Source of the DNA: Hyphomicrobiales bacterium
GTDB lineage: Bacteria > Pseudomonadota > Alphaproteobacteria > Rhizobiales > Rhodobiaceae
Assembly (NCBI GenBank): GCA_002869065.1
Contig: PKTR01000004.1
Span: forward strand, 186,001-250,000
Direction of reading: 5' to 3'
Length of the DNA stretch: 64,000 nucleotides
Numbering within the stretch: the first letter of the stretch is position 1; each line of letters opens with the position of its first letter. The position numbers and the translations under genes are program-made. This document shows, piece after piece, positions 8,651-16,998 of the stretch. Under the pieces are notes generated by a model. The model saw nothing but the letters and a program-made list of their open reading frames with translations. It was not told the origin of the DNA and did not search any database.

Positions 8651-9372
8651 TGGTCCAAACCTTTCTGAACTGAAGCAGTGCCGCTGGTCGCAGCGTGCCG
8701 GCAGGCGCGATCGTGGCGCAGGACAGCGGCGGCGAAACCGATCAGGCCGCAATAGAAGTTGTGCGGTCTGATCATCGCAGTGACGGCCTCCATGCCGTCC
8801 AGCAAGCCCATGGCGTGGCGGTCGATGAACCCCCGCGCCTTGTCCTCGAAGAACGCGCCGAGCTTTTCCTCACCGCCAACTCTGGCCCGTTCTGCCTCGT
8901 AGGCGAGATACTGCAGGAATTCAAATTCGACACAGATGTGGTCGGGCAGGTCCTTGAAGTCGGCCGAAACGACCATTCCGCAGTCCTCGTAGAAATCGCG
9001 GACGGCAATCATTTCGCCGAGACGCTTGTCGTCGTCCGCCGACGTGAACAACGAGCTGTACGGCGGACAGAGAACTTGCGGAACGCCGCAGGCAAACATC
9101 CTGATGTAAGTCGCTTCCAACTCTTCAAAGCTGAGCTGGTTTGCGTCCTCGACGAGCTCCTTCACTCGCGACATCAGTTTTTCGACCAAGTCTTCCGGTT
9201 TTGGCAGGCGCCCTGCGACAGCGAGGATTTCCTCCAGCGCAGTGCCCCCCTGCCACCACTCCAACATGTCTCCGTCGGGATGGGCGAAGCACATCGACAG
9301 AAAATGATACATTTTCCCGTGTGCGGAGATTTCGACCTCCCCGGGCGGACGGGAAGCAACCGCAGTGTTCAT
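8647..9372 (-). CDS. TorD/DmsD-family molybdoenzyme assembly chaperone (PcrD/NarJ-like)
   Basis: 241-residue cytoplasmic chaperone of the type that binds the Tat signal of a Mo-bisPGD alpha subunit and delays export until cofactor is inserted. It is mostly helical. It contains the family signature around residues 142-156 (LPDHICVEFEFLQYLA), the usual PDH followed by an acidic/aromatic helix, and an earlier YIRMFACG...CPPYSSLF stretch matching the conserved middle helix. It starts 12 bp after the beta subunit and overlaps the cytochrome gene by 4 bp. Its client should be the alpha subunit two genes upstream, and perhaps also the pcrA product. Confidence 0.9.
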   Translation of the reverse strand: MNTAVASRPPGEVEISAHGKMYHFLSMCFAHPDGDMLEWWQGGTALEEILAVAGRLPKPEDLVEKLMSRVKELVEDANQLSFEELEATYIRMFACGVPQVLCPPYSSLFTSADDDKRLGEMIAVRDFYEDCGMVVSADFKDLPDHICVEFEFLQYLAYEAERARVGGEEKLGAFFEDKARGFIDRHAMGLLDGMEAVTAMIRPHNFYCGLIGFAAAVLRHDRACRHAATSGTASVQKGLDQ

Positions 9373-9384
9373 GGGGTGTGCCTC

Positions 9385-10248
9385 CTACGCCTTGGTGTAT
9401 TTGAGCCGCGCTTCGGGAGCGTGCGGCTCGTCGATCAACCCGTTCATCGCGTGACCGAAATACTTCTCCAGTTCCTCCATCGGAACGTTCTTGGGGAGGA
9501 TGTACCAGATCGACGGAATGGTGCCGAAATCGGGGCGGTACTGCCGTCGTTCGTTTTCGGTCATGTACCGGGTCACGGCGTTGAAATGCTTGTCGGGATC
9601 ATACGGCTTGGCACCGAGCGAGGGATCGCGGATCAGCTTGGAAATCGGGCTTTCCGGATCCATCAGATCGCCGAACACGCGGATCTTGCCGACGCAGCTC
9701 TTCACGCATTGCGGCTCCTGCCCCTTCTCGATCAGCGGGAAGCAGAGAATGCATTTCTGCGATTTCTTCGTCACGCTGTTGAAGTAGATCTTGTCGTAGG
9801 GGCAGGCCTGAATGCAGTTCTTGTACCCCTGGCACAGATCCTCGTCGATCAGCACGAGACCATTCTCGTTCTTGTAGATCGCCTGGGTCGGGCATGCCGG
9901 CAGGCAGGCCGGACGGGCGCAATGGTTGCAGGGGCGCGGCAGATAGAATTGCCACAGGTTCGGGTAGACTCCCTTTGGCACGTCCTGATAGAGGTTCGGA
10001 TTGGTGTAGTCCTTGCCATCCGGAGCGTTTTCATCCTGCCTGGGATAGGCGCCAAAAGGCTTAGTGTTGACACTGTTCCAGTACATGTTGTCCTGGCCCG
10101 GACCGTCGGTCCAGGACGTCTTGCACGAGATCGTGCAGGTGTGACACCCCAAGCATTTGTTGAGGTCGATCAGCATCCCGTACTGCTTGGTATTCCCGTA
10201 GATCGGGTTCGGCTGACCGTAGTATTTTTGCCAGAGTTCTTCAGACAT
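9385..10248 (-). CDS. Type II DMSO-reductase-family beta subunit, Fe-S electron transfer protein
   Basis: 287-residue ferredoxin-like subunit that wires the cytochrome to the Mo alpha subunit. Cysteine clusters in order are CLGCHTCTISC, CNHCARPACLPACP, CQGYKNCIQACP and CILC...CVKSC. The Tyr in place of one Cys in the third cluster fits a 3Fe-4S centre, as in NarH. Text such as KIYFN and CVGKIR matches NarH/PcrB/DdhB-type subunits. PcrB is usually some 45 residues longer. It lacks its own signal peptide and would ride out with the Tat-targeted alpha subunit. Start ATG has AGGAGA seven bases upstream, and it lies 16 bp after alpha. Confidence 0.92.
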   Translation of the reverse strand: MSEELWQKYYGQPNPIYGNTKQYGMLIDLNKCLGCHTCTISCKTSWTDGPGQDNMYWNSVNTKPFGAYPRQDENAPDGKDYTNPNLYQDVPKGVYPNLWQFYLPRPCNHCARPACLPACPTQAIYKNENGLVLIDEDLCQGYKNCIQACPYDKIYFNSVTKKSQKCILCFPLIEKGQEPQCVKSCVGKIRVFGDLMDPESPISKLIRDPSLGAKPYDPDKHFNAVTRYMTENERRQYRPDFGTIPSIWYILPKNVPMEELEKYFGHAMNGLIDEPHAPEARLKYTKA

Positions 10249-10264
10249 CGATGATCTCCTGATC

Positions 10265-12811
10265 TCAAGCCTTTTTTACTTCGCATATTTCGTCGAAGTG
10301 GCCTGACACGGGGCCCCAAACATTGGGGATAAAGTAGATCTCGTGGATCGGATTGATGGCGTTCCGATTGAGAGCGTTCCAGTGTCCGTCCTGGATCTGT
10401 TCGCGCTGCCAGCCGAAATACATCAGCACCGCTCCCGGGGGGACGGCCTCGCGCAGCTTCAGCCGGGCCTTGACGTAGCCATCCTGGTTGTAGGCGATCG
10501 CCCAGTCGCCAGCCGACAGGTCGCGCTTGGCGGCGTCGAGCGGGTTCATTTCGAGGAGCGGTTCGCCGACATCGTCTAGTCGGCGGACGAGGTCTTCGGT
10601 CCGCCAGGACGAATGGACGCTCCAGCGAGTATGGCGCGCCAGATAGTAGAGCGGATATTTCTCGAAGTCCGGGTTCTGGACTTTCTTGGCCTCCTTCCAC
10701 TCCATCGACCGCCCGTACGGAGTAGCCATCTGTGGCTCTTTGTGGGTCGGCAGCTGTTCGCCAAATTCGAGGAAGCGATCCTCCTCCTTGTAGAGCTCCT
10801 GGCGTTTCGTCGCGGTCTTGAACGATTTCTTGCCCTGCATCTCCTCGGAAAAGGCGGCAATCGGATTGGACGGGCTGTTGACTCGGATGACCCGTTCCTT
10901 CTGCAGTCGCTCGAGGGTGATACCCTCGACCTGCGGACCGCCCGTCTTCAGCAGATGGTCGACCGCATCGACCGGTTCGCGGAACTTGAAGACGTCGCCC
11001 GTGCCCAGCCGCTTGCAGACCTCGTGGTAGATCTCCAAATCGGTCTTGGCCTCGTAGAGCGGTGCGACCGGTCCCTCGACGTATTGGATGTACGGGTGGG
11101 CCGGCGTCGTCGCGACATCGGCCGACAGCTCGTACCAACTGACCACCGGCAGCACGATATCGGCGAGCTGAGCGCTCGAGCTCATCTCGATTTCCGGGGC
11201 GACGATCAGTTCGACCTCCGGAAGCGACTTGTAGAGCAGTGTGTTCTGATCCGACGCCTGCCCGAGCAGGTTGCCGCCGGCAATCCAGATACAGCGGACC
11301 TGCCGCCACAGCTTCTCGCGGTTGGCCATGGTGTCGGTCGGCCCATTGACCACGTAGGCGGTGTCGAGCGGAACCGGCCGATACCGATCGTCCTTGCCGG
11401 CTTCCTTCAGCGGGAAGAAGTAGTCGGTCGGATTGAGGCGCATCTTGTACTGGCCGGCCCACGGGCTGACGCCGCCACCGTTGACGCCGACATTACCGGA
11501 CAGGATGGTCAGCGCGATCACCGCCCGCCCCATCAGATCGCCGTGGTACCAGTGGTTGATACCGGTGCCGGACCATATCGAGGCCGGGGCGTGGCTGGCA
11601 TATTCGACCGCCAGACGCTCGACGTCCGCCGCCGGCACGCCGGTGATTTCGGACACGGTCGCCGGATCGAACTCCTCGAGCTTGGCGAGAAACAGCGTGT
11701 GGGCCGTCGAGCAGGCGACTTCCTTGCCATCCGCAAGCTTCACGGTGAAGGTCCCGGTCAGTGCCGGCTTGTCGCTGAAATACTCGTCCGCGGCCGGTCC
11801 GCCCATAGCAGCGTCCCAGACCATGAAGACCTTTTCGTCGCCGCCGGCCTGAACGTCCGACTGACGCAGGTACTTCCCGTTATCGGCGCGCACGAGGAGC
11901 GGGCCACTGGTCGTCCGCCGGATCGGCTCGTCCTTGGCAAGGCCCTTCTTGACGATGACGTGGCACATGCCGAGCGCCAGGGCAGCGTCGGTGCCCGGGC
12001 GTACCCGCACCCACTCGTCGACGGCTGTCGCGGTCGGGTCGAAATAGGGCGAGATATAGACCGTCTTCGCTCCCTTGGCGCGCACGTCCATGAAGAAATG
12101 CGCATCGGGAATGCGGGTCTGCACCATGTCGCTGCCCCACATGATGACGTATTTCGAGTTCTGGACGTCCATCAGCTCGTGTTCTTCGGTCTGGACGTTC
12201 CATGTCATCGGGTGGGCGATCGGAAGGTCGCCGTACCAGTTGTAGAAGGTGCCGATGCCGAAGCCGTTGACCGCGGCAAAGCGGAAACCGGCACCCTGCT
12301 TGACAAGACCCGTCGCCGGTACCGGCGGATAGATCCATACCGCCTTGGGGCCGTATTTCTCGTTGATGCGTTTGATTTCCGATACGATGTAGTCGTACGC
12401 CTCGTCCCAGCTGATCCGTTGCCAGTGGCCCTGACCGCGAGCGCCGATGCGCTTCATCGGGTACTTGACCCGGTTCGGCCCGTAGGTCCGCTTATGGTAG
12501 GTCTGCCCCTTCATGCAGCCGCGCGGGCTGTAGTCGGCATCGGGATAGTCATAGGGCGGTTCGGCGTGATGCACGATGCCGCCGCGCACATGGACGTTCC
12601 ACCCGCACGAACCGGTGCAGTTCGGCAGGTTGACGGTGCGTACGACCTGGTCACCTTCGACCATCTTGCGATAACCGTCCTCCCAGGGACGCGGACCCTT
12701 TGCTATTTCAAGCGCCGCAAGAACCGGCTGGCGGATGGCGAACGGCGAGCCTACGAAGGCTGCTGCATAGAGGCCACCCCTGATGAAATTCCGTCGACTT
12801 GTTGTCCACAT
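10265..12811 (-). CDS. Divergent type II DMSO-reductase-family molybdopterin alpha subunit, candidate (per)chlorate or other oxyanion reductase
   Basis: 848-residue Mo-bisPGD oxidoreductase with a twin-arginine signal (TTSRRNFIRGG). The Fe-S motif is NCTGSC (Cys65, Cys69) with Cys99 in SPRGCMKGQ, followed by the type II text RVKYPMKRIGARGQGHWQRISWDEA. Relatives have His four residues before the first Cys; here that residue is Asn61. The Asp that binds Mo in NarG and PcrA (DWY) is Asn191 (FYNWYGDLP). Other pocket text is normal (RIPDAHFF, RPGTDAALALGM, GINHWYHGDL). The gene follows cld by 107 bp on the same strand and leads beta, chaperone and cytochrome. That context suggests chlorate or perchlorate as substrate, but nitrate, selenate or another oxyanion cannot be excluded. 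It is clearly different from the PcrA-like gene at 1-1783. Confidence 0.88.
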   Translation of the reverse strand: MWTTSRRNFIRGGLYAAAFVGSPFAIRQPVLAALEIAKGPRPWEDGYRKMVEGDQVVRTVNLPNCTGSCGWNVHVRGGIVHHAEPPYDYPDADYSPRGCMKGQTYHKRTYGPNRVKYPMKRIGARGQGHWQRISWDEAYDYIVSEIKRINEKYGPKAVWIYPPVPATGLVKQGAGFRFAAVNGFGIGTFYNWYGDLPIAHPMTWNVQTEEHELMDVQNSKYVIMWGSDMVQTRIPDAHFFMDVRAKGAKTVYISPYFDPTATAVDEWVRVRPGTDAALALGMCHVIVKKGLAKDEPIRRTTSGPLLVRADNGKYLRQSDVQAGGDEKVFMVWDAAMGGPAADEYFSDKPALTGTFTVKLADGKEVACSTAHTLFLAKLEEFDPATVSEITGVPAADVERLAVEYASHAPASIWSGTGINHWYHGDLMGRAVIALTILSGNVGVNGGGVSPWAGQYKMRLNPTDYFFPLKEAGKDDRYRPVPLDTAYVVNGPTDTMANREKLWRQVRCIWIAGGNLLGQASDQNTLLYKSLPEVELIVAPEIEMSSSAQLADIVLPVVSWYELSADVATTPAHPYIQYVEGPVAPLYEAKTDLEIYHEVCKRLGTGDVFKFREPVDAVDHLLKTGGPQVEGITLERLQKERVIRVNSPSNPIAAFSEEMQGKKSFKTATKRQELYKEEDRFLEFGEQLPTHKEPQMATPYGRSMEWKEAKKVQNPDFEKYPLYYLARHTRWSVHSSWRTEDLVRRLDDVGEPLLEMNPLDAAKRDLSAGDWAIAYNQDGYVKARLKLREAVPPGAVLMYFGWQREQIQDGHWNALNRNAINPIHEIYFIPNVWGPVSGHFDEICEVKKA

Positions 12812-12918
12812 GGCGACACCATTTTTCCTTTGTTCTGAAGACCAGTTGCACCAGTCAACCGATCAACGGAAGTCCGCCAGGGGCGGCAGAACCGCCCCCG
12901 GGGAGAGAAGACTCGTAG

Positions 12919-13764
12919 CTATTTCGAAAGAGCCATCACCACGTCCTTCACGGACATGATCGCGCCCATCACGGTCGGCCGCCCATACCGCGTGTTGTTC
13001 AGCATCTCAGGAACTGAAAACAGTGCGATGTTAAGGTCGTTGAAGGCGACGAGATCGGCGGTCTCGAAGTAGGTGATGAAATCCGTGTCATCGATGCCGG
13101 TCGAGTGGTAGAGTTTACGCTTGACGTTGACGAGGAACGGCAGTGTCGGGAGCGTATGCTCTTCCATTCTCTTCAGCTTGTCAGCTTCCGACATGTTCCA
13201 CCATTCGGCATCCTTGGCGATGGGGATCATGAAGGCGTATTTCGGATCCGGTGCCGAATAGGCGGTTTCCTGCAGTGCTTTTAGCAGGTCGGGTGATTTC
13301 TCTTTGGTTGTGTGATTGAGCGGCTTGGTGACACCGAAAACCGAGAAGGTGACGTCGGAATTGCGACCGAGCCGGGTCGCCGCGAATTCCGTCAGAAACG
13401 CCTGGGAGTTCAGCGGCTCATAGGCATTCAGCCGCAGCATGAAGTCGGACTCGCTTTCGAAGCCGCGGGTCAGGTAGGCATCGACGAGGACCTTGTCCTT
13501 GTGCGCCATGACCAGCGCGTCGACTTCATCGGCGGCCATGGCACGCTCTGCGGCGTCCAGCATGTAATAGCTCGGCCGGACCTTGAAGGTGGTGAAGAGG
13601 CCGTAGACGCCGATGTCCTTCAAGATTTTCGCCCGTTCCACCATCATCTCTTCGGCGGAGGCCGAGCTGGAGAAGCTGGCGGATCCCACGACGGCAGCGG
13701 CGGCAATTGCGATGACGCCTACACCGGCGGACAACCAGTTCCTTCTAAAACGTTTCGGATTCAT
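12919..13764 (-). CDS. cld: Chlorite dismutase (chlorite O2-lyase)
   Basis: Periplasmic haem enzyme converting chlorite to chloride and dioxygen, the detoxifying and oxygen-yielding step of (per)chlorate respiration. The 281-residue protein has a Sec-type signal peptide ending ASA-EE. It closely follows long (clade I) Cld proteins, with VDAYLTRGFE, EWWNMSEADKLK, EEHTLPTLPFLVNVKRKLYHSTG and DTDFITYFET. The proximal haem His (in EEHTL), the distal Arg (in NVKRKL) and the Trp pair are all present; in ATG-start numbering these are His203, Arg216 and Trp188-189. ATG 13764 was preferred to GTG 13773 because the weak AGAG site is correctly spaced only for the ATG. It is first in a cluster with the alpha, beta, chaperone and cytochrome genes, behind an FNR-type operator. 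Confidence 0.95.
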   Translation of the reverse strand: MNPKRFRRNWLSAGVGVIAIAAAAVVGSASFSSSASAEEMMVERAKILKDIGVYGLFTTFKVRPSYYMLDAAERAMAADEVDALVMAHKDKVLVDAYLTRGFESESDFMLRLNAYEPLNSQAFLTEFAATRLGRNSDVTFSVFGVTKPLNHTTKEKSPDLLKALQETAYSAPDPKYAFMIPIAKDAEWWNMSEADKLKRMEEHTLPTLPFLVNVKRKLYHSTGIDDTDFITYFETADLVAFNDLNIALFSVPEMLNNTRYGRPTVMGAIMSVKDVVMALSK

Positions 13765-13840
13765 ATCTGACACTCTAGGTTGGAGGTATTGCTAGGCGGC
13801 GATGAAGTGGACGATACGGTTCGAACCGACGTCCGCCTTG

Positions 13841-13882
13841 AGAATGAAACGCCTCCGACCGGGTCGTGTGATCTCAATCACA
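13841..13882 (-). promoter_or_regulatory. CRP/FNR-type operator with class II promoter geometry upstream of cld
   Basis: TGTGATCTCAATCACA (13867-13882) has both TGTGAT half-sites of the pcrA site with a different 4-bp centre. On the minus strand CATTCT (13846-13841) sits 31 nt downstream, centre to centre, exactly as CATCCT does at pcrA. Transcription would begin near 13834, giving a leader of about 70 nt before the cld ATG. The repeat and spacing are seen directly; use as an anaerobic promoter is inferred. Confidence 0.72.
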
Positions 13883-14176
13883 AAACAAAAAAAAAACCGA
13901 TTGAGCTACCGCCCGCCAACGTTCGCGCGCGAATGTATTTTGGTGATTTTCTTCCGTTGATTTTTGTCGCGCCGGGCGACGGATCCGGCGTCCATTTTCC
14001 TTTATGGAATAACGTCTTAAATCACGGAAAACCCACTGGACTTCTCCTCCAGGAAGAGCGGTAGTGTTCAGGCGCTGATATGCCGTCGTCATTAGATCCG
14101 CGTTCGCCCGGATATCCGGGCTCTGCCTGGTGGAAGCACCGGAATAGTTCCGTGGCATTCTTCCAGGAGTCTTCTG

Positions 14177-14503
14177 ATGACCAGCAATCTTCTCAATTCG
14201 ACGACCTCGCCCACCTCCGAAGCGGACAAGTCCGCAGGTCGAAAACAGGACCCAAGGCAGACCAAGACATCCCGTCTGATCGGAATGCTGCGGCGGAAGA
14301 ATGGTACTTCGGCCGCTGGAATCGGCCGTGCGCTCGGCTGGCAACCGCATACCGTGCGGGCCGCGATCTCCGGCCTGAGAAAGGCCGGATACAGCGTCGC
14401 GACGGCAAAGGCGGCCAAGGACAGGGCTGGTCCGACCTATCGGATAATAGCCGAGCCTTCGTCGGGGAATACTGCGCACGGGTTGCCGGAGGTCGAGGAA
14501 TGA
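14177..14503 (+). CDS. DUF3489 family protein (accessory gene of a serine-recombinase module)
   Basis: 108-residue protein. The core, about residues 30-92, has the DUF3489 text KTSRLIGMLRRKNGTSAAGIGRALGW then QPHTVRAAISGL, a winged-helix-like DNA-binding fold. A CAGGAG site lies seven bases before the ATG. Its stop overlaps the next start (ATGA), so it is co-translated with the DUF2924 gene. In Alphaproteobacteria these two genes typically precede a large serine recombinase, and all three are adjacent here. A role in controlling recombination or module expression is plausible, but its function is not established. Confidence 0.85.
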   Translation: MTSNLLNSTTSPTSEADKSAGRKQDPRQTKTSRLIGMLRRKNGTSAAGIGRALGWQPHTVRAAISGLRKAGYSVATAKAAKDRAGPTYRIIAEPSSGNTAHGLPEVEE

Positions 14504-15021
14504 TGTCCCGGCGACGATCTCATTCCTCTGTACCCGTACCCTCCCCCGAGGCGTTGACGACTGCTCTTGCGGAACTCGACAGCTCCGATCGAGCGGCACT
14601 CCTTGGTCTCTGGCGGGAGATGATCGGCGCTCCGCCGCCGAAAAGCCTGTCGCTTCCCTTTCTGCGACGGGCAATTGCCTTCGAGATGCAGTGTGCTGCC
14701 CTGGATGCCCCGAAATCTCAGACGCTCAAAGATCTGAAGCGCATCGGCAATGGAAAAACGTCGAGAGCTTCAACCGGCGCGGTGCTGAAGCCGGGAGCCC
14801 GCCTTGTCCGGGAATGGAAAGGACGAACCTGGACGGTTGACGTGGTCGAGGGCGGGTATCTGATGGCTGGAGAACGTTACGTCTCGCTTTCGGCAATTGC
14901 CGGACGGATCACCGGCGCCCATTGGTCCGGACCGCGGTTCTTCGGCCTGAACCGATCGTCAGGAAACGAAGGTGGTCAGAGATCGAAGACAGCGCGTCGG
15001 TCCGGCATGAGGAGTGCCTGA
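14500..15021 (+). CDS. DUF2924 family protein (accessory gene of a serine-recombinase module)
   Basis: 173-residue basic protein. It has the DUF2924 pattern of an N-terminal helical part (LAELDSSDRAALLGLWREM...LRRAIAFEMQ) and a C-terminal beta part with LKPGARLVREWKGRTWTVDVVEGGYLMAGERYVSLSAIA and ITGAHWSGPRFFGL. Start ATG at 14500 follows GGAGG and overlaps the upstream stop by 4 bp. It ends one base before the recombinase ATG. Such proteins are almost always found next to recombinases or on mobile DNA. DNA binding is likely, but the exact role is unknown. Confidence 0.87.
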   Translation: MMSRRRSHSSVPVPSPEALTTALAELDSSDRAALLGLWREMIGAPPPKSLSLPFLRRAIAFEMQCAALDAPKSQTLKDLKRIGNGKTSRASTGAVLKPGARLVREWKGRTWTVDVVEGGYLMAGERYVSLSAIAGRITGAHWSGPRFFGLNRSSGNEGGQRSKTARRSGMRSA

Positions 15022-15022
15022 C

Positions 15023-16675
15023 ATGACCCGTCGCCTTCGCTGCGCGATCTACACTCGCAAATCCTCCGAGGAAGGGCTCAAACAGGATTTCAACTCGCTC
15101 GAGGCCCAACGGGAGGCCTGCCTCGCCTATGTCGCCAGCCAGAAAGCCGAGGGATGGATACCGGTCCAGACCCGCTATGACGACGGAGGCCTGTCAGGTG
15201 CCACATTGCAGAGACCGGCCTTGCTGAGGTTGCTAGCAGATATCGAGGCCGGCCACGTCGATCAGATCGTCGTCTACAAGATCGATCGCCTGACCCGTCC
15301 CCTGTCTGACTTTGCCAAGATCGTCGATCGTCTCGATGCGGCAGGCGCGTCGTTCGTCTCAGTCACCCAGTCGTTCAATACTGCAACCAGCATGGGACGT
15401 CTCACCCTCAACATGCTGCTCTCCTTTGCTCAGTTCGAGCGGGAGGTCACGGCGGAGCGCATTCGCGACAAGATCGCAGCCTCGAAGAAGAAGGGTCTTT
15501 GGATGGGGGGCAATGTCCCCATCGGATACCGGCCACAGGGACGAACCCTGACGATCGATGAGAAGGAAGCCGTTACGGTCCGGGCGCTCTACGACCTCTA
15601 CCTGCAACTGGGATCGGTTCGGGCCGCCAGGGAGGAAGCCGATCGCCTGGGCCTGCGAACGGCCAAACGTATCAGCGGATCGGGGCGGATCTCCGGCGAT
15701 CGGCCTTTTACCGCCGGGCACCTCTACAGCATCCTGACCAACCCGCTCTACGCAGGTCGTATCCGGCATCGGGACAGGGTCCAAGACGGCCAGCACCCGG
15801 GAATCATCAAACCGGAGCTGTGGCAGCAGGTTGAGGATCGACTGATCGAAGACTCCGCCCGCAGTCGCGGAAAGGGCAACTCCTCGGCCCATTCCCCGCT
15901 TGCCGGCAAGCTCTTCGACGAAACCGGCGATCGCCTGACACCCAGCCACACGCAAAAGAACGGCAAGCGTCTTCGTTACTACGTCTCACGGCGACTGATC
16001 ACCGATCGACGCCACAGCCACGCCGATGCCTGGCGGCTGCCGGCAGGCGAGATCGAAGCTTTCCTCTCAGGTGTTCTCCGCGACTCTCTGATAAAGCCGG
16101 CTTTCCTCACCGATCTGATCGCCAACATCACAGCTTCGGAAATCACGAACTTTCGGGACAAGCTGCACCATCTCGCCGCCGACTGCGAACGCGAACACGG
16201 AGCCGCGGAATGGGCTCCGCTCATGCGGCGTGTCGACCTTGCGCAAGGCATTGTCATAGTGCGGCTCGACCGGAAGGCGCTTACCGACCGCCTTGGCATC
16301 GACCGCAACCGCCTCGTCGCCGAGGCATGCCAACTCACCGCTCCGTTCCGCCTTCAGCGGCGCGGGATCGAAACGAAAATCATTCTCGGCGCCACAACAC
16401 CGCGGATCGATCCGATCCTCGTCAAGAACATCCTGACCGCTCGGAGGTGGTACGATGCCATCAAGGCAGGAACCACCTTCAGCAAGCTGGCCGAACGCGA
16501 GAACACCACACCCAATCGCATCCAGCAGATGATCGGTCTCGCCTTCCTCGCCCCGGACATCCTCGATCAGGTTGTGGCCGGAACCCAGCCGGTCGGCTTT
16601 ACCTCGGAATGGTTCAAGCGCCGCCAGTTGCCGGCCGACTGGAGCGACCAGCGCCAAGCCTTCGCATCCCTCTGA
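15023..16675 (+). CDS. Large serine recombinase (resolvase/integrase family)
   Basis: 550-residue site-specific recombinase. The N-terminal catalytic domain has AIYTRKSSEEG, with the nucleophilic Ser in this motif, then DDGGLSGATLQRP, KIDRLTRP and FAQFEREVTAERIRDKI. Next come a recombinase domain (LYSILTNPLYAG) and a long C-terminal region with a zinc-ribbon-like part that has lost obvious cysteine pairs. ATG 15023 has GAGGAG eight bases upstream; GTG 15014 is less well placed. It lies 232 bp from the 3' end of tRNA-Ser(GCU), at what appears to be the island edge. It probably moved the island or its own module; the att site cannot be located from one end. Confidence 0.92.
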   Translation: MTRRLRCAIYTRKSSEEGLKQDFNSLEAQREACLAYVASQKAEGWIPVQTRYDDGGLSGATLQRPALLRLLADIEAGHVDQIVVYKIDRLTRPLSDFAKIVDRLDAAGASFVSVTQSFNTATSMGRLTLNMLLSFAQFEREVTAERIRDKIAASKKKGLWMGGNVPIGYRPQGRTLTIDEKEAVTVRALYDLYLQLGSVRAAREEADRLGLRTAKRISGSGRISGDRPFTAGHLYSILTNPLYAGRIRHRDRVQDGQHPGIIKPELWQQVEDRLIEDSARSRGKGNSSAHSPLAGKLFDETGDRLTPSHTQKNGKRLRYYVSRRLITDRRHSHADAWRLPAGEIEAFLSGVLRDSLIKPAFLTDLIANITASEITNFRDKLHHLAADCEREHGAAEWAPLMRRVDLAQGIVIVRLDRKALTDRLGIDRNRLVAEACQLTAPFRLQRRGIETKIILGATTPRIDPILVKNILTARRWYDAIKAGTTFSKLAERENTTPNRIQQMIGLAFLAPDILDQVVAGTQPVGFTSEWFKRRQLPADWSDQRQAFASL

Positions 16676-16907
16676 GACAACGCGGCGAGTGCGCCGAGCA
16701 ATCGGCAGCCCGTCCAGGCCAAGCCCTTCACCAGCCAGAACGCCGAAAACCGTATCGCCCACAACGGCCAACAGAGACTTGCGCCAAATTGGGCCGGATT
16801 TGCGGGCTGAAAATTGCGTCTCTGCAGCGCCCTGCACTCGGCAAGAGGTGGACATTTCGCCTCTATTACCAAGGAATAAAACTACATAATATCAATAGAT
16901 TAGTAGG

Positions 16908-16998
16908 TGGCGGAGACGGAGGGATTCGAACCCTCGATACGCTTTTGACGTATACTCCCTTAGCAGGGGAGCGCCTTCAGCCACTCGGCCACGTCTCC
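16908..16998 (-). tRNA. tRNA-Ser(GCU)
   Basis: A 91-nt class II tRNA on the minus strand. The acceptor pair is GGAGACG (16998-16992) with CGTCTCC (16918-16912), then discriminator G and an encoded CCA (16910-16908). The anticodon loop CTGCTAA sits in a CTCCC/GGGAG stem, giving GCU. A long variable arm (TATACGTCAAAAGCGTATC region) and the T arm GAGGG-TTCGAAT-CCCTC are present. Its 3' end faces the recombinase and the island. Confidence 0.97.

Noticed and set aside
10265-12811. Assignment of this alpha subunit as ordinary NarG or ClrA
   Set aside because: The protein is 848 residues with Tat signal, far shorter than NarG, and the FS0 His and Mo-ligand Asp are replaced; the text does not follow ClrA as I remember it.
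10613-12838. 741-codon plus-strand open frame opposite the Mo alpha subunit
   Set aside because: Shadow of the alpha gene; no motif and no ribosome site.
13883-13897. Poly-A run after the cld operator as an UP element
   Set aside because: It lies upstream of the operator at about -55 relative to the predicted start, but one A-run is too little evidence to call it.
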